Origin: Trichinella spiralis
Taxonomy: Eukaryota; Nematoda; Enoplea; Trichinellida; Trichinellidae
Direction of reading: 5' to 3'
DNA: 64,000 bases
Assembly: GCA_000181795.3 (NCBI GenBank)
Contig: CM012954.1
Span: 15,858,853-15,922,852, forward strand
This document shows, one piece after another, positions 38,344-51,300 of this stretch (its first letter is position 1; every line of letters begins with the position of its first letter). Below the pieces are notes generated by a model. The model was not told the DNA's origin and ran no database searches. It was given only the letters and a program-made list of their open reading frames with translations. Position numbers and translations under genes: made by a program.

Positions 38344-39365
38344 GACAATGGACAACTGTGGAAAATTTTTATTATGAACAGCTTGGATTAAAGCGAATAG
38401 GAAACAATTATTTACATGATGTCGATATGTTTTTCCTTTTTGTCATATATATATACGGTAGTTCAGTAGCAATGTGATAGGCATTGTATTTTCGTTTTCG
38501 GGATGATAACTTTGTTATAAAACGGACACTTCGGGTAGGTGAATGGCACGCAGTCGTCGAAATTCAGCGCTTTGTGAATCTGAAATGGAAAATTTATCGT
38601 GCAACTTCGTGTGCAAAAAGAATTTCACGTCAATATTCTTGCCCATAAACGAAAACAATTCCCTCGCTTCGTTGGCTTTTATCGAAAACAGTTTGCGAGC
38701 TAAATTATTTTTTGAGCTAAGCTCAGTGAAAATTCTGCTGCTATTTTTCTGTGCTCCAATTAAATGAAGCTGAGAACTTTCAAATTACAAAGTTACAGTA
38801 AGATGAAATTACAGTATTTGAACTTGTTTGTCAAATTTGAAAGTTTGTACGTGGAATTAAGAAATTATGCATTAGTAATGTGTGTGATTTGTCAAGAATT
38901 GTTATCCGTCTTATGGCCACGTAACTGCCCTGTTGTCAAGCATTTTACAAATACGTCAGCATCATGAGTTGAACAATACGGTAAGTGAACGAAAATTTGT
39001 TTTGCATGTGGTATTTCGTGCACAATTTTGCTGTTTAATGCACAAACCAATATTTACAGTTTCAATGATAAAACAAATATTTTAATATGCATTGTTTGTC
39101 AGATATTTGGGTGGTTTGTTGAAAGAGAGGTATCCGCTTTGGGATGGGCTGCTTGGTAGCGGTTAGTGTGTATTGAAATTTATTTGAACAATTAAGGCAG
39201 CTATTTCTGCGTCGTAATTGTAAATAGAAACAGTGAACAGTTGAAAATGAACGTGAATAAATGTGAAAGAACAATTTTTTGTACGAAATGTTGCTGACGT
39301 ATTGAATTTGAGGGTGATTTTAATATTAATTTTCATAATTTGCGATTATGGTAAACGAAAATTCA
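37694..39365. other. Convergent intergenic region
   Basis: 3' UTR of the integrin-like gene and sequence beyond it. Contains an (AAT)n microsatellite at 38296-38341. Open frames at 38089 and 38543 have no recognisable content. Confidence 0.55.
38296..38341. repeat. (AAT)n microsatellite
   Basis: About 15 uninterrupted AAT/ATA units. Confidence 0.92.
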
Positions 39366-40525
39366 TCATCCCTCAGACTGAAAAGATTTGTCTCTTTTTT
39401 CGAATGAAGTTCCTTTCACTGTGCCTAATTCACTAATAGGAATGTACGTTGTAGTGATGATAAGAAAGACAAATTGTATTTTCTTTCAAAATTGTGTATG
39501 TTTTTGTTTTTTAAATTTAAATTTACAAGAATTGAAAACAAAGCTTATACACTTACTTGTCGTCTGTAGCCAACTCGAAATTGACAACCAGGTTGTAACT
39601 GATTTTTGTCTGAATCGTACAATTTGATCACATCTTTGTTGGATATGCCCGAACAACCGCTCGAAATGCTATCTAAAAATTTAAAAAGAAAATACAACAA
39701 CAATAAGAGTATGGTTGTCGAATGTGTGAAATTGGACAGATCGACTGAATTGTTGTACAACCTCTAGGACAGGAGCATTCCATACATCCGAAATCTTTCA
39801 TCAGTGGTTTGCAGTTGCCAAAGCATCCCGGGGCAGCTTGGCAGTCTAATTGAAAATATTTTTAAAGTATTTTTTTGAGAAAAAAATCTACGTCACAATA
39901 TATTACCATGTGCACAGACTGTGAAATTGACAAGCAAGATTTCATCATAAGTAAGCTGTGCGTCGAAACCTTGTAGCATGATCACGTTGATCGGTAGCTG
40001 TTCCGGAAGGTCGGTTTGTAATGGCGTGAGACGATCGGCTTGTAGATGCTAAATTGATCAAAAAAATTATTATTATTTTTTTTAAATCTCACAGTAGTAA
40101 GATATCGCTTACGAAAAATTCGCTGCTATTTCGAGTGACAAGTTTGTGTTGATTGTTGCTTGTGAATACCCGGACGGTGGGATTGACTCGAAATTGTAAT
40201 ACGGCACGTTTCAAGTCGACCGTTCGGTTGAAGCGTAAGCGTAGCATGCGCAGTGGACCTTCGACCACTTGTTCAATAATGGCTCCGTCTTCAAAATCGA
40301 CAACACCTCGAGATTGTTGAAGATATTCCCCAGTTGTACTGTAACTTGCGCAATATTCTGAACAATGAAATTAACAAGCTGAAAAAAGCCAGGCAAAATG
40401 CAAATGTGAAATTTACCTTCAGTTTCTGAAAACGACTGGGCCAGAGCTGCGGTGGTGGTGATGGTTGTGATAAAGCATATAGTGGTCAACAGCAAAGTCA
40501 CGCGATGATGCATTGCTTTTTCCAT
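39366..40525 (-). CDS. Secreted protein of unknown function with a Cys-rich antistasin-like segment
   Basis: Exons 40525-40417, 40357-40113, 40048-39907, 39845-39762, 39672-39557 and a proposed short last exon 39377-39366, giving 235 aa. The signal peptide is hydrophobic (MHHRVTLLLTTICFITTIT). The middle is a beta-rich region with VVDFEDGAIIEQVVEGPLRM, no Cys between the first exon-2 Cys and FTVCAH. It is followed by CQAAPGCFGNCKPLMKDFGC and MECSCP, spaced like an antistasin-type inhibitor repeat, and a last exon pair with two more Cys. I do not recognise the whole protein. Exons 1-5 keep phase and look real. The terminal exon (three residues and stop) is the weakest part, and the 3' end could differ. 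Confidence 0.65.
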
Positions 40526-42297
40526 TTCTTTCGCACAGCTTGTATTGATTGATATGTTTGATATATATATATATTTTTTTGTTCTCTTATTCAGCTAAAA
40601 TATTAATAATACAGCAATAAGATGCTGATTGATTTTGCAATGATACTGATCGCCTCTTACAACTGTTGTTGGAAGATGGAGATGTCTGCGGTGATGCGTG
40701 CGATTGAGATGGTCTCCAATTGTGATGAACGCTGAAGCAAGTGGAAGAAGAATATGATGCTGATGATTTGGTAAATTGGAATTGGTCAGCTTCTAGCATG
40801 ACCTAAAGAGACGGGATGAGGTTAGTCGGTTAGCCGGCCGAACAAGGGCACGCGTGCACATCGCCCATACAGAGCCGGGTGGGCGTGTCCTGGAATTGCA
40901 TTAATTCTGACTGTGCGGTTTGGGATGTTTTCACCGAAAAGGCCCAAAACGAAAAGATGAGTACCAGCGAATGTCAGGAACATCGTCGCCTCTAGCTAAG
41001 GTCGTTGAAAAAGCACACGTACAGCTTATTTCGGCTGTTCAATTTGGGACAACATTTTTGTTGTCATGTTTGCTTTTTGTTGTTTTGGAAAAAAATATTT
41101 TTCTCATTTGAATTTGTTTCACTTGTTTTTGTTGAATCGTGAGACAAGATGTTGACGCTGGTCGACGACGACCCGGTGAAATAGTTCTCAATTCAGATGA
41201 TGATGATGATGATCCAGATCGAATTGTATTTTTTTGGAATTATTTTTTTTTCATTTGGTTCACGAAAAAAATGCATAAATACATATTTTGATGTTCATCA
41301 AAAATTATGCCAACGGCAACAGTTTATTTTATAATTCCCCCAAAGAAAGCAAACCAATTCTATAAGCGTGTATTTGAATTTTATTAATTTCAAAATCAAA
41401 AACAGCATTCAAAATGGGAAAAAAGGAGATTATTTATTATTAATATTTATTTATTCCTTTTAAATGATCTTTGTGAACAAATAATAAAAACAGAAGGAAG
41501 AAGATAATGATCATGGGCTAGTTGAAGCTTTGTTTCTCTGAGCTTAAATAATACATAGGTATAAAAAATTTTTGACGTTGCATTTGTTTCCAACGATTTA
41601 TTATTATAGTTCCACTTGGATGTTGAATAAATTTATGTTTTCCGAACAATTAGCGTATTATAATTTTGATATATGTATGATGGTATTTGTGAAAATAATG
41701 ATTCTCTGTACAAACGCTTTTGACTAATTTTTTTGTTTTTCTTGCAACATGTTGATGACAGTTTTGGGACGAAAAATTATCGTTGCGTAATATCAGATGC
41801 GAACAGTTAGTTGGCCTTTTGAACTGAAACTTAAATTGCAATTTATCATCTTTATTATTGGGCAATTATTATCAATAATTTTTTTCAACTTATATTCAAA
41901 TTCAATTTGAAATTTCTGTGCACAGACGAAAGCTGATTTTCTCGAATGAATAATAATACCGTAAAAATACAATTATATTTTAAGCATTAATTTTCCACTG
42001 GAAATGTTTTTCACTTCAGAGAAATAATAATAATAATAATATGCATTTCACACGAAAAACTATAGCAGTAGCAAATTGTTCATTTCTTTCTTCATTTATC
42101 TGTAAATGTAGTGTATATTAAAATATGATTGACACATGTATATATATATTCAGTATTGCGAATTTATGAAAATTTATTTTGTAATATTAAAAATCAAGGT
42201 CGTCTGCATTTGAAAACATTCGTTTGCTCTCATTATTGTTTTTGTCTCTTAGATATCGTATCTTTTAACTTTTGTCCGTTATCTGAATATTTTTAAG
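40526..42297. other. Intergenic between the secreted-protein gene and module gene C
   Basis: Upstream region of the 39.4-40.5 kb gene and 3' flank of gene C, with AT-rich microsatellites (for example AAT units near 42025). No exon supported. Confidence 0.55.
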
Positions 42298-44815
42298 TTA
42301 ATTTGACACGTTTTCTTTTGTCTTATCTTTCTGTTTGGGATCTTTTTTAACATTCTTCTTATCTTTCAAATTTTTATCTGATTCATCATTGGCAACTTCT
42401 TCATCCTCTGTATTGTCATTTTCATTGACTGATTCTTTATCATCATCATCATCTATTTTTTTATTAACTTCTTCTTTTTCTTCCTTTGAAACTTCCCCTG
42501 ATGATTTCTGATTGGTATCATTTTCAGATGACATGTGTCCGTATGCGTCATCATCACTTTTCTCAGCAGATTCGGATTTTTCTTCTTTATTCACAGAAAT
42601 TTCACTTTCTTCTTTTTTACCATCTTTAGGCTCAGCATTTTCTGCACCTTCAGCTGTAGAATTTGATTTGATGTTATTCAGTTGCTCAGTTTGACTTTCT
42701 TCTCGTTTAACATTATCATGCTGTTCTTCATCTAAATTTGATGTGACTGGTGGATGGAGAAGCACATCTTCCACTCGCATCTCAGGATTTGTTTCCTCAA
42801 GTATTCCACCTAATTTTGCAGATTCTGGCTCATACGCATATACTGACTTTTCTGCAGGTTCTGTTTCTTCTGCTAGTTCTGGCTCTTCCACTGGTTCTTT
42901 CACTCGTTTCTCCTCTGCTGCTTGTGCTATTGTTTCTGTCTCTTCTTCAGCATCTTCTTCTGGTTGTTCTTCTTCCGCTGGTTCTTCTGCATTCTCTTCT
43001 TCTGGTTGAGCTTCTTCTTCTTCATTACCTTCTTCTGGTGGAGCTTCTTCTTCTGCATTTTCTTCTTCTGGTGGAGCTTCTTCTTCTTCTACGTTACCTT
43101 CTTCTGGATTTGTGTTTTCTGGTGCACTAGGTGATTCAGGTTCTACTTTTACTGGCTTTTTGTTGTACTCCTGCAACGCTTCTTGCATATCTATAAATTA
43201 TAATTTAAGAATTTTTTTTGTAATAATTATTTTTAAAGAAAAACACGTCTGTGCATTAGTTTATAGTGTTTGTCTTATCTTGGTCATCAACTGTGTGCTT
43301 GATATCATTTGCTTTCTATTCAGTAATGAGATAAGTAATTTACTTGCTGTCCAACATCTTCCGTAGCGACAAATTTGATTCTTTCTGCATTGCCGGTCAC
43401 TTGTGCAGCGTAGTGTTCCAGGGTAGGCAACAGTGCAAATACCATTGAGGCATATTTGTTGTGAAGTGCACTGTTTGCTTATTTTGCAAAATGAAGTTTT
43501 TCTTTTTTTTCTATCTACAACTTGCACATTAGGAGAATCTGAAAAGAATCGATTTACATGATGATGCATAATGTAACATAAGAGCAGAATAATAACCACC
43601 CGCTTGCCAGCATCGTCCATATCGGCATAGTCTAGATGGGCATTGTTGAGCAGATTGACAGCGTTGTTGTGTAGGGGTAGCAGAGTGGCATTTTTTGTTC
43701 ACGCACATTTCCACGACTCCGCATTCTGTATGATAAGAGCACCGTTTTGATGGTTTTAATTTTGTTGAATTTTTGGTCGTTTTATTCTCTTCATCGTTGA
43801 ACAAATCCAAAATTGGTTCTGCAATTTCTTCGATCACATTCTTCGATTTGGAACTTCTGGTCGTTACTTTCACCCTGTCAACTGAACGTTGCTTTTCTTT
43901 TACCAGTGTTGCAGTTCGGCTTGTGCAATGTGCACATTTGAGAACAGTTTTACTGTTTAGTATAATCTGTTTTGCTTCAACTGGCTTGGATACAACGTTT
44001 TCTCCTTTAGAAATTGTAAAATTATTTTAATGTTTGCATTTTTTTTCATTGATGAATATATTTTCAAATTGCGCGCGAATTTATTGTTGTACTGTTTGTA
44101 TATGTTTTCGGACTTTGCTTTCTGCAATGCAGTGTTCAATTTCCTCGGTGAAGGTGTAGGCTAATTTTGCAAATCTGAACATAGTGTAATATCACCTGAA
44201 CAAACAGCACAGTTTTCTGCATCATCTTGTCCAATTTTGCTCAATTAGTATTGAAAAACACAACCCATAAGCGAGCGAATAATAAAATATGTATTTAACG
44301 AGCTGGGCTTCATTTTGTGCAAGAAAAAATACTTGTTAATTATTAATTAATGTAGTAGTAGTAGTAGTTGTTGTTGTTGTGTTGAATAAATATAATGAAA
44401 TGAGATAAGATCTGGTGAAAGATTAAGAAAAATGAACTTACGCTCTTTCCAACATCTGCCAAAAAGGCATCTCTGTTCAGCTTCGCAGTTTTTCGCATGC
44501 TTGCAACGACTTTGCGTTGGAACGGCCGGAACGCACTGCCTTCTGTAGCAAATTGTAAAATTTGAACAACTGTCGTGCGAGATGCAATAAATCTGGGGCG
44601 GAAGTTTTGCGTTGGTGTTGCTGTTGCTGTTCAATTGCGCTGCACTAGCGTCGCAAGCTAATGAAAATTAGTTCGTTCAATTAGCACAGATGAACAACAG
44701 TGTTTTATGAATCAAATATTTTTTTTCTGTTACATCTTTCATATGCAATTGTTGCTATTGCCAAAATACAATAAGTCCATCGGCTTAGATTGATTGTTGG
44801 AAATTTTTGGAACAT
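42298..44815 (-). CDS. Module gene C: secreted Cys-module protein with long acidic tail
   Basis: 596 aa, exons 44815-44734, 44657-44442, 44004-43600, 43538-43344 and 43190-42298, all internal borders in phase 1. A signal peptide (WTYCILAIATIAYE) is followed by three copies of the eight-cysteine CW module (for example CISHDSC...CLFGRCW). Exon 3 places about 80 residues of linker, including CAHC, before its module. The last exon encodes about 297 residues with almost no cysteine. It is dominated by Glu, Pro, Ser and Lys, with repeats like EEEAPPEE. The acidic tail is unique among the three cluster genes. Family and function not recognised. Cys-rich modules plus signal peptide suggest an extracellular protein; the tail might bind cations or basic partners (inference). 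Confidence 0.78.
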
Positions 44816-44989
44816 GATTTTCTTTTTCAAATTATCTTCTCAATTTATAAGCTGTGTTGTGGGAAAGTATCATATCCTGGGAAAGCAAATTGCAGGAAGT
44901 GTGAATATTATTATTGTTCAATAATACAGCGTACCCGCACAAAAATGCACACAAATAATTATAATTAAATTTGAAAGATATTAGGAAAG

Positions 44990-45032
<43 letters not shown>

Positions 45033-46154
45033 TGATTTCAGATAATTTTCTTTTGTTTTTATTTAAATCAACGACAACAACAAAGTTTTGCAATAATAAT
45101 TAATAGGTTCATTTGTGTTCTATTTCAAACATTTACATTGAAATTGAACTGAAATCTTATCTTACCTTGTTCAATATTGCTGAGATGAATGAATGAATAG
45201 GTTATGTTGAATTCGATTTGTGGCGATTTAATAGTAAAATAATGGTACAGTTTTCCTCATTTTTGTTCAATTATTTATGCAGTTTATTTAAATAAATTGT
45301 GTATGAAAAGATTTTTGTTTGCGTGGTTTTTCTGTTCAGATGATAATTTTCTGCTCTGATAATCGAAATCGTCATTATTACATTCTTTGCAATATTTGAA
45401 TAGTGTCCGTGTGCTGGTGCGTATGTGTGTATGTGTTTACTTTCTGTATGACTCGTACAGTTTTAATTGCTTGTCAGAGAATGTAAGAAGGAGCAACATG
45501 CAGCAATTTTGTTTTCACGTTAATATTTATTTTTATAATTTTTCTTCTTTCAGGTTGGAAAGTTTAATTTAAAAATGAATTTTAAATAGAGTTGAAAATA
45601 AAAATTATTTATTATTAATCTTATATTATTTACTAAAATAATATATTATTGAATAGTTTTTAACAATGGAAAGATTTAGTTACAATTTAGGTTCATATGG
45701 GCGCTTTAATTTTGTTCAGTTTTTCACCCATATAATATGAAAGCACGTATACACAGATATTAATGCCAAATTTTGAATAATAATCATAAGTTGAAATTCT
45801 TTTTCCCATGTTGATTACATGTACTGCTTGTTTCTGTTTATTATGCAAATCATTCTTCTTGTATCGTCTTGGGTAATGTTTTGTGTACCCTTTTAACCAC
45901 ACCTATGATAAATTGTCAGTTATTAAAAATCTGTATAATCATGACAACGCGATGAATACATAAACATGTTTTCAAGAAAAATTTTGCTTCAATGAAAAAT
46001 TAAGTGCATTAAGTGATTTAAAAACGAAAATATCGTTTTTGATTTTACTGAAATCTTTCTACATTTTTACAACTGAATAGTGCCATGAGAAGAACAGAAG
46101 GTTTTTAAAATTAAAAATTTCCTCTGTTAAACAGAATCGTTGTATTTTTGCAAA
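44816..46154. other. Spacer between module genes B and C
   Basis: Contains a (TA)n microsatellite at 44993-45030. At 45901 an acceptor-like TCATAG precedes a short open stretch that could be an alternative last exon of gene B. Otherwise nothing recognised. Confidence 0.5.
44993..45030. repeat. (TA)n microsatellite
   Basis: Nearly uninterrupted TA dinucleotides. Confidence 0.9.
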
Positions 46155-47842
46155 TTACACGAGTGCAACTTTACCGTGAGCTAAAGTCCAGCATATGCCA
46201 TGCTTGCATACTTGCTTTGGTGGGCAGTTGTTGTCGCTTTCACAGTTTTGGTTTGTTGGTGCTGCTATTTGGCATTTTCCTCTGTAGCAAATGAATTGAT
46301 CTTTGCATTCTGCATGTCGTTTGCAATATTTCTCAAGGATATCTTCTTCTAGAATAGAAAAATCACTCGAAAACATTTTTTCACCTGAGTTTGACACACA
46401 CACACACACACACACACCTTTGTTGTAAAGCTTCCAGCACATGTCGAATCGACATTTTTCTTCTCGTCTGCATTGATTCGACGATGCACAATCTCTGTGA
46501 GTTGGTATAGCTATGCGGCAGTAATCACTGACACAAAGTTCCAACTTTCCACATTCAGCATCCTTGTAGCATCGTTCTCCTGAAAGAGCACGTGAAAAAT
46601 AGCATGAACACTGAGAACGGAAACTGAAAATATTTCATCTGTGAACCAATACCAACAGCTACTACATCCCAACAAATGCCATGCTTGCATCCTTCATCGT
46701 ATTTGCAGTTTTTATCACTGTTGCATACTCGATTGGTTGGACTTCCAAGGCGACAAAAGCCGTCATGACAGATATGCTGATCAGGGCAAGTTTTGTGCGT
46801 TCTGCACGTTGACTCTTAAGAAAACTGACTCCAGTATTATGATTTGAAAAAGAAACATAAAATGCTTGCATTTTTACCAACATTGTCCACTCGCCAACAA
46901 ATGCCATGCATACATCCTTCACTACGGTGGCATTCACGATCATTTTGACAGCGTCTGTCCGTTGGATAAGCTTGCTTGCATTTTCCATAAACGCACAACG
47001 ATTGATTTTTGCATTCTGTGTGCTTTGTGCATTTTTTGATATCTGAAGAAGAAAAAAAACAATCCATTCTAATCTTTCATCATTTTTCAGTCATATCAAT
47101 GATGCTGGATGGTATAATGGCACCAATTGTACCGGGGTAAATTATAACACGTCTGTGCATACCTTTATATTCTTTCCAGCATATTCCTTGTTTGCATGCT
47201 TCATTTCGTAAACATTGAAGATCTGTGTCACATTCAGTTTCTGTTGGTTGAGCTACGATGCATTTTTCATTAATGCATATAGATTGACCAGGGCAGTCGT
47301 GATGTTTCTTGCACGTTGTTGGCCCTAAATATTTCGCCACATTTTGGCACTATATATATATATTTTTTGGATTTTCAATTACACTTTGTAATGTCACAGA
47401 AACCGTATTGGCACGTCAGTGGCTTTATACAGTCAGAATTGCGTTTACATGGTGCGTCTGAAATAGGGAAAGAAAGAAAGAATATATGAAATGAAGTTAG
47501 AACAAAAAATGCACAATTTTACAGAATACTTTCCAACAGATTCCATAACGACAATTTTCATTCGTTCTGCACTCTTTTACAGTATCACATTGTCGATTTG
47601 TAGGTGCAGCTGGCATACAGTGTTTATTAGCGCACAGAGCTTGTCCTCCACATTCACTTGAAAGTTGGCATGCAAATCCGATGTTTGAAGCTGAGAAAAA
47701 GGAAAATTGACAGTTTCATTTATTCCATTTATTAATGAATCACTTTGAATCTCCTACATTTTGCCTGATAGTCGCAGTTGGTTAGCTGAGCTTTGTAAAG
47801 CCAGAAAAGCAGCGCCACTTGAAGCAGCGATGCCATCATCAT
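46155..47842 (-). CDS. Module gene B: secreted protein with six and a half Cys modules
   Basis: 390 aa, exons 47842-47758, 47690-47523, 47457-47383, 47324-47163, 47042-46878, 46814-46653, 46579-46418 and 46348-46155, all phase 1. The signal peptide is MMMASLLQVALLFWLYKA. Exons 2 and 4-8 each code one full module such as CKKHHDCPGQSIC...CKQGICW, with the inter-half spacer often containing APT or QPT. Exon 3 codes only a half-module, CKRNSDC...CQYGFC. Its donor (GTAATT) was chosen because it keeps phase 1 and the fourth Cys. Two other ATGs lie in the first three codons. The last exon also has a possible donor at 46176 that could splice to 45900 and change the C-terminus. Function unknown, extracellular by signal peptide. 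Confidence 0.8.
46393..46418. repeat. (CA)n microsatellite at a splice donor of gene B
   Basis: On the transcribed strand a GT repeat begins exactly at the exon 7 donor (exon end 46418), so the intron starts GTGTGTGT. Confidence 0.85.
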
Positions 47843-48359
47843 TCCGAGACACGTTTTGCGTAGGTGAACAACTATGGCTGTGTATGTTTAGCAGATAAGT
47901 TCTGTGCTGGCAATAACATTTGTTGCTGAATGTCTCTTTGCAGTTGACGGTGTGTACAGTTCCGGTGACGTCAGTGCAAAGCGGTGCGATCTAAATCCTC
48001 TGTTTCCCCCTTGAGTAATTCGAACACGTTTCGGCTAAATCAAACAGTCGGCTGTTTGAATTTGCCTGCAAAATGTGCTCACTGACCTCAGAGAAAGCCT
48101 ACCACCAGAACTCTGCGTGCTGATTACGATTTTATTTGACAAACGGACGACTTTGATTAATGCATTTTTGTAACATTTTGATTTCTTAATTTTTTGTGTT
48201 TCAATCGACACGTAAAGCGTGTAATTTTCACAAATGTATTTTGAATTGGGGTTGTAAAATTTAAAAATTGACAGCATGCATTTTTTTTCTTCTCCTCTTC
48301 GCACTCGTCGTTGAATGTGTGAACAAATTTATTTTCAAAAATGCAGATATTTTCGAAAA
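47843..48359. other. Spacer between module genes A and B
   Basis: 517 bp between the gene A stop and gene B start, room for a 3' UTR and a promoter. No other feature seen. Trans-splicing as an operon cannot be excluded. Confidence 0.5.
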
Positions 48360-51300
48360 TTAGGCACCGCCCGCATTGGTCCAACATATGCCATATTTGC
48401 AGCTGTCGCCTTTTGGACACTGACTGTCAGATGTGCAAGGGTTGCCAACAGGCTGGTGCAATATGCAGGCGTTTCGTTGGCAAACACTGTACGCGTCGCA
48501 GTCGGCATCACTTTTGCAAATGCTCAACGCTAGAATAACAATTTAATAGTTGATGAGGTAGAATTGAAATTTGTTGAAATTGAATTTAAATTTTCAAAAA
48601 ATTCTTTTCAAAAATTTTTTCCCTTTTCAAATTTCCTACTTGCAACTTTCCAACACAGTTCTCCGTAGCACATTTCATTGGTTTTGCAATCGTTCTCGTT
48701 GAAGCATTCTTCACCGTTCGGTTCAGCCTGTCTGCAAGCACCATTATGGCATAGGTATTGTTCATCGCAGTCTTCATGTACGCGGCATTCACCTTTTGTC
48801 AAAATTTCATTCACACAATTTACGAATTGATTTGAAACGTGAAACAGTGCACAATTAGAATGAAGGGGATAATGAAAAAATTTTTTGAAAATGCTTGTCT
48901 CTTGATAAAATTCACTGCATAATGTGGAAAATTAGTTTTCCCTTACTCATGACATTCCAGCAGATTTCCAATTTACAATAATCACCCAATTCGCAGTGAT
49001 CATCGTTGAGGCATTTCTTCTCGTACGGTTGAGCGAGTCGGCATTGTGACTTTTTGCATATGCTGTAATGATCGCAGTCGCTGTGCAGTTCACAGTTGGA
49101 ATCTGAAGTTATTTTTTGTTGGAATTCAGTTCAGCTTAAAAAATGTCATTTTTTTGTTTCTACTGTGTATATCACCTGGAATTTCCCAGCAAAGACCCAA
49201 TTTGCATCGATGAGTGCGAGGACAGTCGAGATCAGAATTGCACTCATCGTCTGACGGTTTGCCACTTTGACAAGTGCCTTTGTGACAGATCAACTGACCA
49301 CTGCAGTCACTGTGCTTTCGACAAGAACTTTGCGGTCTGCCAGCATTGAAATCTGAAACATAATTTCAACTTCTGCTTGTGTAAGTTTTTACGCTTCTTG
49401 CTTACCAACCAATTTCCAGCAGATTGTGTCTCTGCAGCCTCCATCTGGACATTCACTGTCCTGAGAACAATCTTTTTCCGTGATGATCGCATCCAAGCAC
49501 TCATTGTTCATGCAAAGCATACTGTCGTCACAGTCGTCATGCATTTTGCACAGGTTAGTTGAAGATGATCCTGTTGAATGTTCAACCAAAATAATATTTC
49601 ATTTCTTTTCATTAATTTTATCCTTCTTGCGTCATTATATGTTATCATTATGCTTGTTATAATTTGAAATAGGTTTTCAACTAACTGCGGATTAAATTTT
49701 AAAAAAATATACAAAAGTACAAAAGAAAATAGGCTAACCGTCTGTGGGCACGCCTTACCTCTAGGTTTAACGCAAATTCCTTGCTTGCATATTTCGTCGT
49801 TACTGCATTCTGCTTTACTTAAGCACGCTTTGTTGGTCACTTCTCCTTCTACGCACTGGTTTTTCATGCATATTTCGAACCGATCGCATTCTTCATGATT
49901 GTTACAAAATTTACTGTTGGGATCTGTGTGAAAGAGGTTTTGTGTGTGTGCAAAATTTGACACTTATGTCAAACTTTTCATGATGAAAATTACCATTAAC
50001 AATTTTCCAGCACTGACCATCTTTACAAGCTTGCTTGACTCCGCACTCTTTATCACCGGTGCATTTTTTACCGGTCAGTTCTGCTTGAACACAATTTCTG
50101 TTGATGCAGAGATTGTTCTGGCCACAGTCAGAGTGTCCATTACAACTGGATGTTCCTGAAATACGTTTCTGCTATCAGTGACGTTACAAATGAGCATGTG
50201 GTTCTATGGAAAAACCGATTAAAGTCCAGCATGAATTGTTTTTGCAATATTGGGTTGGCTTGCAGTTGATTTGCTGATCACATTGTTGATTCGTACGTAC
50301 AGCATCGTGGCATACATCTTTATGGCAAACCATCGAAGTTGGGCATTCTGAATGTTGTTTGCAACGACTGGAACGCAGCTGCTTCCAGCAAATGCCATCG
50401 ACGCATTCGTGCATCTCTTTGCATGTTTCTGTCGACACGCAACGCTTGTCGGTCGGTTCTCCTTCTTTGCAAACTCCGAGCAGGCAAATCCACTTTTTGG
50501 GACAATCATTGTATGTTTTGCAAACAAATTCATCTACAACATCTGGACCAATCAATAATTATTGTATAGCACAGCACATGCTCATGCAGATCTGTACCAG
50601 AGGAAGTTGAAGCTGCTTGCCAACAAAGACCATTGCGACATGCTTGATTTTTTTCGCACATGCTGTCCGCTTTGCAAAGGATGAACGTTGGCTGAGCATC
50701 GATGCACAAATTGTTTCTGCATATTGTTTGCGGAGGACAGTTGGCGGTTGTTTTGCATGTGTAGGATGTTTCTAAAATAGTAAAAAAATTGAAAAGAAAA
50801 TTTCTCTTCACCTTTAAATTTGAATGAAACAATCATATTGTTTTGTTAAATAAATGTGTCTATTTGAGAATTCATACCTACTATTTTATACGTATGTATA
50901 GTAGGAATATCTTGCACATTTACAGTACGTACTGTTTGATTGAAAAGCATAAATGTGATAAGTTGATCTACTGAATTAACTGTTTGTGTGATTAATTAAT
51001 CTGTTTAATGATTTTGCATTTTGATTGATTTGTTTTTTTTGTTAAATTTTTTGGTAAAAAAATGAGGAAATAATTTACTGTCCTCTTCCCAACATCGTTC
51101 CATGATGCAGCCTTGACCAGTGGGACATGCTTGGTCGTTGGTACAACGCTTTGATGTTGGTCTGGCGTCAACGCAAGCACGATCTGAGCATATTTCCTGA
51201 CCAACGCAATCCGCGTGTCGAGTACAATAGCGTGGATGACGACTGCCTTTTGGTCGAGTGAACTGTTGTTGTTGTTGTTGACCAAAGTGGACTGCAAAAC

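Noticed and set aside
38089-39440. Similar 18-bp stretches coding LIGMYV at about 38111 and 39435
   Set aside because: No wider similarity around them, different contexts; most likely chance.
42743-43134. Plus-strand open frames (Ser-rich or Leu-rich) across the acidic tail of gene C
   Set aside because: Antisense of GAA/GAG repeats; composition alone keeps the frames open.
45693-45902. Possible extra last exon of module gene B
   Set aside because: An acceptor and donor in phase exist, but the intron would be 275 nt and the added residues show no module or conservation. Kept only as an alternative.
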